From Pseudanabaena sp. ABRG5-3 (GTDB lineage Bacteria; Cyanobacteriota; Cyanobacteriia; Pseudanabaenales; Pseudanabaenaceae), in the NCBI RefSeq assembly GCF_003967015.1, contig NZ_AP017560.1, positions 1 to 64,000 of the forward strand: a stretch of 64,000 nucleotides of DNA, written 5' to 3'. The notes under the pieces are model-generated. The model did not search any database and was not told where the DNA came from. It saw nothing but the letters and a program-made list of their open reading frames with translations. The position numbers and the translations under genes are program-made. Below are positions 26,566 through 33,503 of the stretch, piece by piece; positions within the stretch are counted from its first letter, which is position 1; each line of letters starts with the position of its first letter.

Positions 26566-28290
26566 TAAGCGATTGTATTCACTTCTCTTGTTAAGAGCTT
26601 CTTGCAAAGCATTTGTCACCTCTGGATGGCTGACTCGTTGACTTTGCAGGATTTTCCCTGCCCTAATTGCCGTAACCAAAGCATCCAATTCCTTTCCCTT
26701 ATCCAATAGAGCCAAAGAAGTAGCTCCAAGAGCATCGGCAAGATTAAGTTCTGCCTCTCTGGTCTTTTGCCAAGCCATCCACCCCAACCCCGCACTAATC
26801 ACCACCGCCACCAACGAACCCGCCGTAATTCGCCATGCGTTTCTAATCTTTTCATTCTTCTGTCGTTCCGCTTGCGTGACGCTAGACTCAATAAACGCGA
26901 TCGCTACAGCATCCAAATTAGGCAGAGATCCTTCCTTTTGGAGTTCCACAATTCGCGCTAACTTCGAGCCATTCCAGAGTTCACTATTAGCCTTTTGCCG
27001 ATCCTTTTGACCTAACTCATGCCACTGGTTCGCATCCGCATACAAGCGATTTCTGAGGACAATCATCTCCTCCTTTTCTCGAATTAAATCCTGTAACACC
27101 TTCCAAGAACGCAGCAACTCCTCATGGGCAACTTCCACCGTCGCTTTGTTATCCTCTCCCTTGCTCACCAAAAGCCGATGATCGATCAATTGATACAGCA
27201 CATCTTTTTGGATCGCATCCCCCTCAAAAATCGCTTTGTCAGCCCTTCTACTCACCGCCTCCTTGCCCACCAACTCGATTAACTCTAGAAAAATTTGCTC
27301 CGCTACTTTTCGTTGTTGTTCGTTAAATTGATCATAAATCCTATTCGCCTGTTGCTGAAGTGCGCCCGTCACGCCCCCCAACTCCTGATAAGTCTCAGCA
27401 TTTAAAACCCTGTCTTGAAGATCATCTTTATTCCACAATAAATTCAAGGTATATTGCAAAAGTGGTAAAGAACCAGCCTGTTCCTTAAAATCAGCAATAA
27501 TTTGCTCGATTAATCCCTTTTCAAAGACAACGCCATTTCTAGCCGCAGGTTCCGCGATCGCCAATCTCAGATCGCGATCGTCCATATCCGTGAGCAATAG
27601 ACCATAGAGATTATGGATTTTTCCTAAGTCTGGATAAGGACTTAATTTATCTAGAAAATCCGCCCGCATCGTCAAAATGACTTTAATAGAAGCATCTGAT
27701 TTATCAATCAATTTAATCAGACTTTTAATAAACACATCCCGCTCTGTCTTCGGTGTGCGCGTAAACAACTCCTCAAATTGATCGATAAAAATCAACCACT
27801 GAGCATCCTGTTTCAGAGATTGCTCCACTTGAATCAGCGTATCTTCTTTAACTATTTGAGCCAGTTTCGCCTTCGATTTGTATGTAGGTTGGAGAGAAAC
27901 ATAAAAAGACTCAAAGGGACTAACATCAGGGACAAAAGAGAATAGCTTAAATAGACTCAAACTTGGTTGCTTCTTTAACGCAGGCACTAATCCCGCCTGA
28001 ATCAGCGATGATTTCCCACTGCCAGATGCACCCAAAAGCAAAAGCACATTCTTGTGTTTTAAATGCTCGGTTAAATTTTCAATCCAGCGATCGCGCCCAA
28101 AGAATTTATCATGATCCTCTACCCCAAACTTCTCCAAACCCAGATAAGGCGAAGCCTCAATCAGTTCTCTAGCCTGAATTTCAGCATCAGAGGATGTCTG
28201 AGAAATATAGGTGATATTGACAGTTCCTGTATTAGTACCAGCAACGCCAAACACATCTTGAGCAGATACATCAGAACGGGGTTCAGTCAC
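25747..28290 (-). CDS. nSTAND1 NTPase with WD40 repeats, pair-A sensor (truncated by frameshift)
   Basis: NLR-like signalling protein, 847 residues in this frame. Order: N-terminal motif DVFGVAGTNTGTVN (12-25), identical to the C-terminus of the neighbouring protein at 28456; nSTAND1 NTPase with PYLGLEKFGVEDHDKFFGR, Walker A GASGSGKSS (87-95) and Walker B LIFIDQFEELF; a helical arm; a membrane segment (about 490-506, AGSLVAVVISAGLGWMAW); then WD40 repeats from residue 576. The frame stops in repeat 7 because of an 11-base deletion; the missing half is at 24837. If not repaired, it would yield a half propeller with 6-7 blades. GTG start with AGAGG upstream. It probably follows the 28456 gene in one transcript, with an R2 element between. 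Confidence 0.88.
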   Translation of the reverse strand: MTEPRSDVSAQDVFGVAGTNTGTVNITYISQTSSDAEIQARELIEASPYLGLEKFGVEDHDKFFGRDRWIENLTEHLKHKNVLLLLGASGSGKSSLIQAGLVPALKKQPSLSLFKLFSFVPDVSPFESFYVSLQPTYKSKAKLAQIVKEDTLIQVEQSLKQDAQWLIFIDQFEELFTRTPKTERDVFIKSLIKLIDKSDASIKVILTMRADFLDKLSPYPDLGKIHNLYGLLLTDMDDRDLRLAIAEPAARNGVVFEKGLIEQIIADFKEQAGSLPLLQYTLNLLWNKDDLQDRVLNAETYQELGGVTGALQQQANRIYDQFNEQQRKVAEQIFLELIELVGKEAVSRRADKAIFEGDAIQKDVLYQLIDHRLLVSKGEDNKATVEVAHEELLRSWKVLQDLIREKEEMIVLRNRLYADANQWHELGQKDRQKANSELWNGSKLARIVELQKEGSLPNLDAVAIAFIESSVTQAERQKNEKIRNAWRITAGSLVAVVISAGLGWMAWQKTREAELNLADALGATSLALLDKGKELDALVTAIRAGKILQSQRVSHPEVTNALQEALNKRSEYNRLEGHDNSVVSVSFSSDGKTLASGSTDKTIKLWNLETGKEIRTLKGHDNYVNSVSFSPDGKTLASGSTDKTIKLWNLETGKEIRTLKGHDNYVNSVSFSPDGKTLASGSYDKTIKLWNLETGKEIRTLKGHDKSILSVSFSPDSKTLASGSEDNTIKLWNLETGKEIRTLKGHDNYVLSVSFSPDGKTLASGSYDKTIKLWNLETGKEIRTLKGHDNYVLSVSFSPDGKTLASGSADNTIKLWNLEAGTEIRTFKGHDNSVFSVSFSPDGKTLA

Positions 28291-28318
28291 GTAAACCTCT
28301 ATGAAACTTGATTACTGA

Positions 28319-28458
28319 TAAATAGCTAGGCATAAGAAAACTTAAAAAGCATAGGTTGAGATCCCCGACTTTTTCTAAGCAAGCAAAGACAATTTGCAAA
28401 TTCACACAAAAAGTCGGGGATCTGTGCATTTACAAGATTTCTTTTGCTGACCTACTTA
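28319..28458. repeat. R2 palindromic element, copy c, between the two pair-A genes
   Basis: R2-like termini (TAAATAGCTAGGCATAA and TGCTGACCTACTTA) around inner inverted repeats GATCCCCGACTTTTT / AAAAAGTCGGGGATC. The right terminus contains the stop codon of the upstream small gene, so the element fills the whole intercistronic space. Confidence 0.75.
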
Positions 28459-28854
28459 TTTGCCCTTGGTCACATTCCCAACATTAACCGTTCCCGTATT
28501 TGTCCCAGCAACACCAAACACATCACCCGCAACCGTTACAGTTGTATTGTATTTGCCATCTTTAAACCCTTCAGGATCATTTTGCTTCATTACTTCCTCG
28601 GCGGCTCTCAGAATTTCTGCATCGCGATCGATCGCAGCTTCGGTTAATTTCTTCTTGAGTGGTACTTCATAGGTTTCAGGATCTTTTTCATGCTCCTCTA
28701 AAACCACTTTTGCCCCATTATTGTCAGCAAACCTGCGCTTAATCAAGGCTCTTAACCCCTCATAAGCATCCTTAACGCCTTTTTCTGCTACATCCTTAGA
28801 AGCAGCAACCGCACCAGCAACTAACGCAGTAATAATGAGAGAAACTGGTTCCAT
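28456..28854 (-). CDS. Bell-like helical effector with C-terminal amyloid-type motif, pair A
   Basis: A 132-residue protein. The N-terminal segment MEPVSLIITALVAGAVAASK is a hydrophobic helix, followed by charged helices (KDAYEGLRALIKRRF; YEVPLKKKLTEAAI) and then a Gly/Asn/Thr/Val-rich tail (104-128) containing DVFGVAGTNTGTVN. The same 14 residues open the adjacent STAND protein. This matches the described layout of bacterial Bell-domain effectors paired with NLRs through BASS amyloid motifs: the sensor's motif is thought to template the effector's tail, freeing a membrane-attacking helix. That function is inferred from architecture. ATG 28854 has SD GGAGAG; an upstream TTG (28869) lies within that SD. 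Confidence 0.78.
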   Translation of the reverse strand: MEPVSLIITALVAGAVAASKDVAEKGVKDAYEGLRALIKRRFADNNGAKVVLEEHEKDPETYEVPLKKKLTEAAIDRDAEILRAAEEVMKQNDPEGFKDGKYNTTVTVAGDVFGVAGTNTGTVNVGNVTKGK

Positions 28855-29081
28855 CGTCTGACTCTCCAATGAATGACTAAACTTTATCTAAATTTTATAT
28901 AGTTTACATAAAAAAAGCAAGCTCTCTCTTGTTTGACGCGCTGTCTTTTGACTGACTGAGCAAATACCATCATGATGAGTACAGACTAAAATTCAACTCG
29001 ACTTTGCGGCTAAAACCGCGTAGGGCATTAGCGGAGGCTTTGCCCTTATTTTTCGTGAATATATAAAGGAATAAATAAACT

Positions 29082-29423
29082 ATGAAACGCATTTTTTCGA
29101 TCCTCGCGATCGCCTTAACTATGTTAGTGAGTCTCACCTTCAGTCAGCCCGCATTTGCAGAAGTATCTGCAGGGGCAAAAATCTTTAACAATAACTGCGC
29201 TCAATGTCATGCAGGTGGTCGAAATAATGTAGTCGCAGCCAAAACCTTGAAGGCAGATGCTTTGGAAAAGTATGGCAAGAACACCGTTGAAGCCATCACC
29301 CTACAAGTTACCAATGGCAAAGGAGCTATGCCTGCTTTTGGCAAGAAACTGAGCGCTGAGGAAATTAATTTAGTAGCTAACTATGTACTAGAGCAAGCTC
29401 AGAACGGCTGGGCTAAGGGCTAA
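29082..29423 (+). CDS. petJ: Cytochrome c6 (c553)
   Basis: A 113-residue precursor of the soluble lumenal electron carrier between cytochrome b6f and photosystem I or cytochrome oxidase. Signal peptide residues 1-26 (ending PAFA). Heme motif C39-A-Q-C42-H43, axial Met M83 in GAMPAFGKKLS. Length and motifs are typical. In many cyanobacteria petJ is repressed by copper in favour of plastocyanin; no plastocyanin gene is in the window. The upstream region has a CATCATGATG palindrome (28968-28977) of unknown role. A terminator follows directly. Confidence 0.96.
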   Translation: MKRIFSILAIALTMLVSLTFSQPAFAEVSAGAKIFNNNCAQCHAGGRNNVVAAKTLKADALEKYGKNTVEAITLQVTNGKGAMPAFGKKLSAEEINLVANYVLEQAQNGWAKG

Positions 29424-29427
29424 AGAT

Positions 29428-29464
29428 AAACAATAAAGCCACGCAATGCGTGGCTTTATTGTTT
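29428..29464 (+). terminator. Terminator after petJ
   Basis: AAACAATAAAGCCACGCA and complement, with a T-containing tail, five bases after the petJ stop. Confidence 0.85.
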
Positions 29465-29495
29465 ATTTATAAAAGTTGTGTTTTTAGGGAATTGC

Positions 29496-30083
29496 ATGAA
29501 TCAAAATAATTTTCAATCTCGATTTAGCTCTAAATTCGTAGTCTTGTTATCCTGCGCTACCGTAGCGGCGATCGCCACAAGTACCACAGCGATCGCCCAA
29601 ACAACACAATCTAGAGCTAGTTCTCGCATTTTTAACGTTAAGGGAGACCTAGTAGGAACCGCCACCTTCATCCAAACCCCTTTAGGCGTGAAAGTTGATC
29701 TCAAAGTGCAGAACTTAGCTCAAGGAGAACATATGGTGCATTTACATGAACAAGGAAAATGTGATGCGCCAGACTTTAAAACATCAGGCAATCACTTCGA
29801 TCCAGAGGAAAAGGATGACGACGACCATATGCAAATGCATCACAAGCATGAGCATGGTAAACATAAACCTGCTGGAGATCTGCCCAATATCATTGTCAAA
29901 CAAGATGGGAATGGCAATCTAACAGCACTATTACCAAAATTAACTTTGGGATCGGGAAAAAACTCATTGCTTAAGCAAGGTGGAACATCAATTCTTATTC
30001 ATGCGGGTGCAAATGGTAAATCAACTATCCCCAATGTAGATTTCAAAACTCGGATTGCCTGTGGCGTTATTAAATCTGAATAG
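29496..30083 (+). CDS. sodC: Periplasmic Cu/Zn superoxide dismutase with His/Asp-rich loop
   Basis: A 195-residue precursor with signal peptide (about 1-34, ending AIAQ). Likely copper ligands H82 and H84 (HMVHLHEQG), bridging H100 (TSGNHFDP) and H169 (SILIHAG); zinc-loop Asp D128 in KPAGDLPN. The zinc loop carries an unusual insertion, EEKDDDDHMQMHHKHEHGKH, dense in His and Asp. The segment after H169 (AGANGKSTIPNVDFK) lacks the usual HAGPDD-type acidic pair. C89 and C189 could form the conserved disulfide. ATG 29496 is chosen, with AGGGA just upstream; GTG 29478 is the alternative. Confidence 0.87.
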   Translation: MNQNNFQSRFSSKFVVLLSCATVAAIATSTTAIAQTTQSRASSRIFNVKGDLVGTATFIQTPLGVKVDLKVQNLAQGEHMVHLHEQGKCDAPDFKTSGNHFDPEEKDDDDHMQMHHKHEHGKHKPAGDLPNIIVKQDGNGNLTALLPKLTLGSGKNSLLKQGGTSILIHAGANGKSTIPNVDFKTRIACGVIKSE

Positions 30084-30089
30084 AAAAGG

Positions 30090-30128
30090 AAAGATGTGGA
30101 TGATGATCTTGTGACCTTTCACATCTTT
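30090..30128 (+). terminator. Terminator after sodC
   Basis: AAAGATGTG / CACATCTTT stem with T-run extending to 30131. Confidence 0.65.
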
Positions 30129-30137
30129 TTTGATCGA

Positions 30138-30241
30138 TAAGTAGCTAGGCATAAATAAACTGAAAACCGAAAAGATTGTTCCGCCCGCTACGCGGGCGGA
30201 ACAATCTCTGGTTTTAGGTTTTAATATGCTCATCTAATTAT
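30138..30241. repeat. R2 palindromic element, copy d
   Basis: Left terminus TAAGTAGCTAGGCATAA, degenerate right terminus ATGCTCATCTAATTA, and inner palindrome AGATTGTTCCGCCCGC / GCGGGCGGAACAATCT. Length about 104 bp as for the other copies. Confidence 0.75.
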
Positions 30242-30282
30242 TAAGACTTAAGTAAACACACCAAACACTCAACTGATCACCC

Positions 30283-30735
30283 ATGCTTGAAGTCGCTTCC
30301 ATTTTATTGACCTTGAATTTATCTGCGACTCCTAATCTAGATTCCCATTCAAGTGGCAATCCCTTACCTATTAAAATTGCCCATGAGGTGAGAACTTCGC
30401 AGGAAGTCGGTGGCACAATTCATATTGAACCCAACGATCGCCCCATTGCTGGCAAGAAAACACGCATCTGGATCGCTTTGACCAAAAGGGGTGGCGAAAT
30501 CATTCCCTATGAGAAATGTAATTGTCAGATGGAGGTGCGATCGCTAACGGATCGCAATCTTAAATTTACGGTATCCAATTCTTTAGCAATTATTGATAGA
30601 TTTCTGGGACTACCTAGTCTGGAAGTCACATTTCCCCAAATTGGTCGATATGAACTCCAACTCAATGGTTCGCCAAGGGACAATGCCGATTTTGCGCCCT
30701 TTGAATTGACTTTTACAACCAATGTGGGCAGATAG
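30283..30735 (+). CDS. YtkA-like beta-sandwich protein of unknown function
   Basis: A 150-residue protein with a short hydrophobic N-terminus (MLEVASILLTLNLSA), perhaps an uncleaved anchor or signal, followed by a beta-sandwich pattern (GGTIHIEPNDRPIAGKKTRIWIAL, CNCQMEV, LEVTFPQIGRYELQLNGSPR, FELTF). The layout resembles YtkA/FixH-like domains found near copper and cytochrome genes; two cysteines (C-N-C) could bind copper. It ends 37 bases before the TauE/SafE fusion gene on the same strand, so the two are probably one operon. Confidence 0.6.
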   Translation: MLEVASILLTLNLSATPNLDSHSSGNPLPIKIAHEVRTSQEVGGTIHIEPNDRPIAGKKTRIWIALTKRGGEIIPYEKCNCQMEVRSLTDRNLKFTVSNSLAIIDRFLGLPSLEVTFPQIGRYELQLNGSPRDNADFAPFELTFTTNVGR

Positions 30736-30772
30736 AAGTAAAAGTGCGATAAATAAGCGCTATAAATAAAGA

Positions 30773-31990
30773 ATGCTAGATTTACTGCTTGTTGCTGCTT
30801 TAGGATTTTTGGGGAGTTTTGGTCATTGTGTGGGTATGTGTGGCCCCTTGACCGTCGCTTTTTCGCTTTCAGGTAAGGATAAAAATCCCCCAAATAATTC
30901 TCGAAGTTGGCAACAGCATTTCTATTTTCATATCCTCCTGAATATTGGCAGAATTTTAAGCTATGCGATCGCGGGTGCAGCAATTGGGGCGATCGGTTCG
31001 GTGCTAGTGGCTAGCGGACAGTTGGCAGGCATTGAGAGCGACCTGCGTCGTTGGTTGGCGATTTTGACAGGAATTTTATTGGTATGGATGGGCATGGTGC
31101 AAATCAAGCCCGACGGTTTGCCAAATATGCCTTTTCTCAATCCGATGGCATTAGTGGGGCTACATCAACGCCTTAGCGCCGCAATGATGAAACTATCGCT
31201 GCATTCCCATCCGCTTACACCAGCTTTACTCGGCATGACATGGGGATTGATTCCCTGTGGATTTCTCTACACCGCCCAGATCAAGGCGGCGGAAACTAGC
31301 AATATGACTCAGGGGGCACTGACGATGTTAGCTTTCGGAATCGGCACTTTACCCTCAATGATTGGCATTGGTGTATTTGCAGGTTTATTAAGTCGCGATC
31401 GCCGCAGTCAGTTATTTCGGATGGGGGGATGGATTACATTAACCATCGGCATCTTAACCCTATTACGCACCAGTGACATGGTGGACTACACAGGTCATGC
31501 AGGTTTAATTTTGCTGCTCCTTGCTCTCGCCGCCCGTCCCCTCAATCATATTTTTAAATCTTGGTCGAGCTTAATGACCTATCGCCGTGCGATCGGTGTC
31601 GGTGCATTTGTGCTGTCGATTGCCCACACGTTCCACATGATCGAGCATACCTTCCAATGGAACTTTGATGCTTTATCCTTCATGATTCCAAGACATCAAG
31701 TTTCAATCTGGCTAGGTGCGATCGCGATCACACTGATGACTCCTGCCGCCCTCACTAGTTCTGATTGGATGGTGGCTAAACTCGGTAAGTCTTGGCGCTA
31801 TTTACATTTACTATCGGTTCCCGCGTTGGTATTAGCGTCAATCCATACAATTGCGATCGGTTCTAATTATCTCGGTGCAGTATCTTGGACTCCAAAAAAT
31901 TGGATTTTGACGATTCTCTGTGGAGCAATGACCTTGGGGACTTTATTAATCAGAACTTGGAGATTTCGCGATCAAAAAGCGATCAAATAA
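30773..31990 (+). CDS. TauE/SafE (UreH-TM type) fused to a ferric-reductase-like heme domain
   Basis: A 405-residue membrane protein in two parts. Residues 1-255 are a six-helix DsbD/UreH-like module with thiol/metal motifs GHCVGMCGP (17-25) and IPCGFLY (160-166). Residues 268-395 are a ferric reductase / YedZ-like membrane domain with histidines on helices (H285, H288, H292; H345, H358) placed as candidate b-heme ligands. The cysteine pair plus heme suggests moving electrons across the membrane, perhaps to thiols or copper, next to petJ and sodC; this role is inference. It is probably co-transcribed with the upstream YtkA-like gene. Confidence 0.8.
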   Translation: MLDLLLVAALGFLGSFGHCVGMCGPLTVAFSLSGKDKNPPNNSRSWQQHFYFHILLNIGRILSYAIAGAAIGAIGSVLVASGQLAGIESDLRRWLAILTGILLVWMGMVQIKPDGLPNMPFLNPMALVGLHQRLSAAMMKLSLHSHPLTPALLGMTWGLIPCGFLYTAQIKAAETSNMTQGALTMLAFGIGTLPSMIGIGVFAGLLSRDRRSQLFRMGGWITLTIGILTLLRTSDMVDYTGHAGLILLLLALAARPLNHIFKSWSSLMTYRRAIGVGAFVLSIAHTFHMIEHTFQWNFDALSFMIPRHQVSIWLGAIAITLMTPAALTSSDWMVAKLGKSWRYLHLLSVPALVLASIHTIAIGSNYLGAVSWTPKNWILTILCGAMTLGTLLIRTWRFRDQKAIK

Positions 31991-32064
31991 CTAAAAAGTT
32001 TAGATTTTTTTAATATAATATTATTGGAAAATTCAATATTATTCTTGAAATTAGATATTGCCTC

Positions 32065-32122
32065 TAGATTCAGAATTGGCAATCATTTATATTTCTATAA
32101 ATGATTGCCAATTCTGAATCTA
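32065..32122. repeat. 27-bp stem perfect hairpin upstream of the pair-B operon
   Basis: TAGATTCAGAATTGGCAATC...TATA and its complement around a TTTC loop. It ends 31 bases before the CHAT-cyclase start codon. It may terminate the upstream gene or attenuate the operon. Confidence 0.7.
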
Positions 32123-32153
32123 AAACTTTTTGCTTACAATTGTGATTAATTGT

Positions 32154-33494
32154 ATGACTATAAAAACCATTTTAATTTTGGCAGCTAATCCCCTAAAGAC
32201 AGAGCATTTACGCTTAGACAAAGAGGTGGAAGAAATTCGTACGACATTGGAGCGATCGCCAAATCGAGATCACTTTGAGATAGAGTCGCGTGGTGCGGTG
32301 CGTCCTCAAGATTTACAGACCCACTTATACAATCTTAAGCCCCAGATTTTGCACTTTTCAGGACATGGCGGTGGTGAATGGGGGCTAGCCTTTGAGGATG
32401 AGGATGGGGGAGTTAAGGGAGTTAGTACTGAGTCATTAGCAGATTTGTTTAAGTTATTTACTAAAGAGATTCAATGTGTAGTTTTGAACGCTTGCTATGC
32501 GGTAGTGCAAGCGGAGGCAATTTGTCAGCATATTCCCTATGTGATTGGGATGAATCAAAAAATTGGCGATCAGGCGGCGCGGAAATTTGCGGAGGGGTTT
32601 TATCGAGCAATTTGGGATAATCGCTCGATTGAAGATGCATTTGCTTCGGGTGTAAGTGCGATCGCTTTAGACGGAATCCCTGAAGAGTTAACACCTGTAT
32701 TGCTGAAAAAGGATAATCCCAAGATGGATAAAAATGCTATCTCCGATGTTTCAAACATGGAAAATATTCTCCCCCAATTCTCTAAAACCACACAGTCTCT
32801 TGCCACAATTGTCTTATCTGATATTGTCAATTTTAGTAGACATATCGGTAGTGATGACTTGTATAAATTGCAATTAGTTGAACGAGATTTATTTTTGATT
32901 GCACAACTATGCAAAAATCATGGCGGCGAAGTTCTAAAAACTACAGGTGACGGCTTACTAATGTATTTTACTAGTGCTGTAAAGGCTGTTGCTTGTGCGA
33001 TAGAAATTCAAAACAATTTTGCTCAGTCTTTGTCTAAGCTGCCTACAGAAGAAGTATTACAGCACCGTATTGGTATCCACTTGGGTGACGTGTTCTACGC
33101 TAGTAATGATGTTATTGGTAATACAGTTAATATTGCAGCACGGTTGCAGTCACAAGCAGATATCGGAGGAATTTGTATTTCCGAAACTGTTTACAATTCT
33201 GTTAAAAACCAACTAAATTTTGATGTCAAATATATTGGTAATTTAGATCTTAAAAATATTGCAGAATCGATTTCTGCTTATCAAATTTTAATAGCTGGTC
33301 TAACATCTCAGGCAAAAGAAATCTCTTCTAAGACTGATTCACAAACAACTCAGGAAAAACAAGCAAAATCTGGAGATAAAAAAGAATCTGAAGACGAAAA
33401 AGCTATAACAAATCAACAAAATACAGTTGGTGATAATAATATACAAGTTGGTAATATTCAAAATGTTACTGGCAATATAACTTTTAATCGTTAG
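32154..33494 (+). CDS. CHAT protease - class III adenylate cyclase fusion with amyloid-type tail, pair-B effector
   Basis: About 446 residues. The N-terminal CHAT (caspase-like) domain has the catalytic His in HFSGHGG (about 71) and Cys in VLNACYAV (about 114). The class III nucleotide cyclase domain (about 215-380) has metal residues in LSDIVNFS and KTTGDG, and transition-state Asn/Arg in NTVNIAARL. Adenine-specifying Lys (EVLKTTGDG) and Asp (NDVIGNTVN) favour ATP over GTP. A charged, disordered linker leads to GDNNIQVGNIQNVTGNITF at the end, matching the N-terminus of the next protein. A possible dual effector: protease plus cAMP synthesis. ATG 32154 is preferred to TTG 32130, which adds eight residues. 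Confidence 0.88.
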   Translation: MTIKTILILAANPLKTEHLRLDKEVEEIRTTLERSPNRDHFEIESRGAVRPQDLQTHLYNLKPQILHFSGHGGGEWGLAFEDEDGGVKGVSTESLADLFKLFTKEIQCVVLNACYAVVQAEAICQHIPYVIGMNQKIGDQAARKFAEGFYRAIWDNRSIEDAFASGVSAIALDGIPEELTPVLLKKDNPKMDKNAISDVSNMENILPQFSKTTQSLATIVLSDIVNFSRHIGSDDLYKLQLVERDLFLIAQLCKNHGGEVLKTTGDGLLMYFTSAVKAVACAIEIQNNFAQSLSKLPTEEVLQHRIGIHLGDVFYASNDVIGNTVNIAARLQSQADIGGICISETVYNSVKNQLNFDVKYIGNLDLKNIAESISAYQILIAGLTSQAKEISSKTDSQTTQEKQAKSGDKKESEDEKAITNQQNTVGDNNIQVGNIQNVTGNITFNR

Positions 33495-33503
33495 TTTGAA
33501 GTT

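Noticed and set aside
25308-26641. Several + strand open frames of 60-130 codons antisense to the WD40 array
   Set aside because: They repeat with the 126-bp period and translate to the complement of WD40 coding units; no SD or independent family.
30525-30983. 152-codon open frame on the minus strand
   Set aside because: Overlaps two well supported + strand genes and has no recognisable features.
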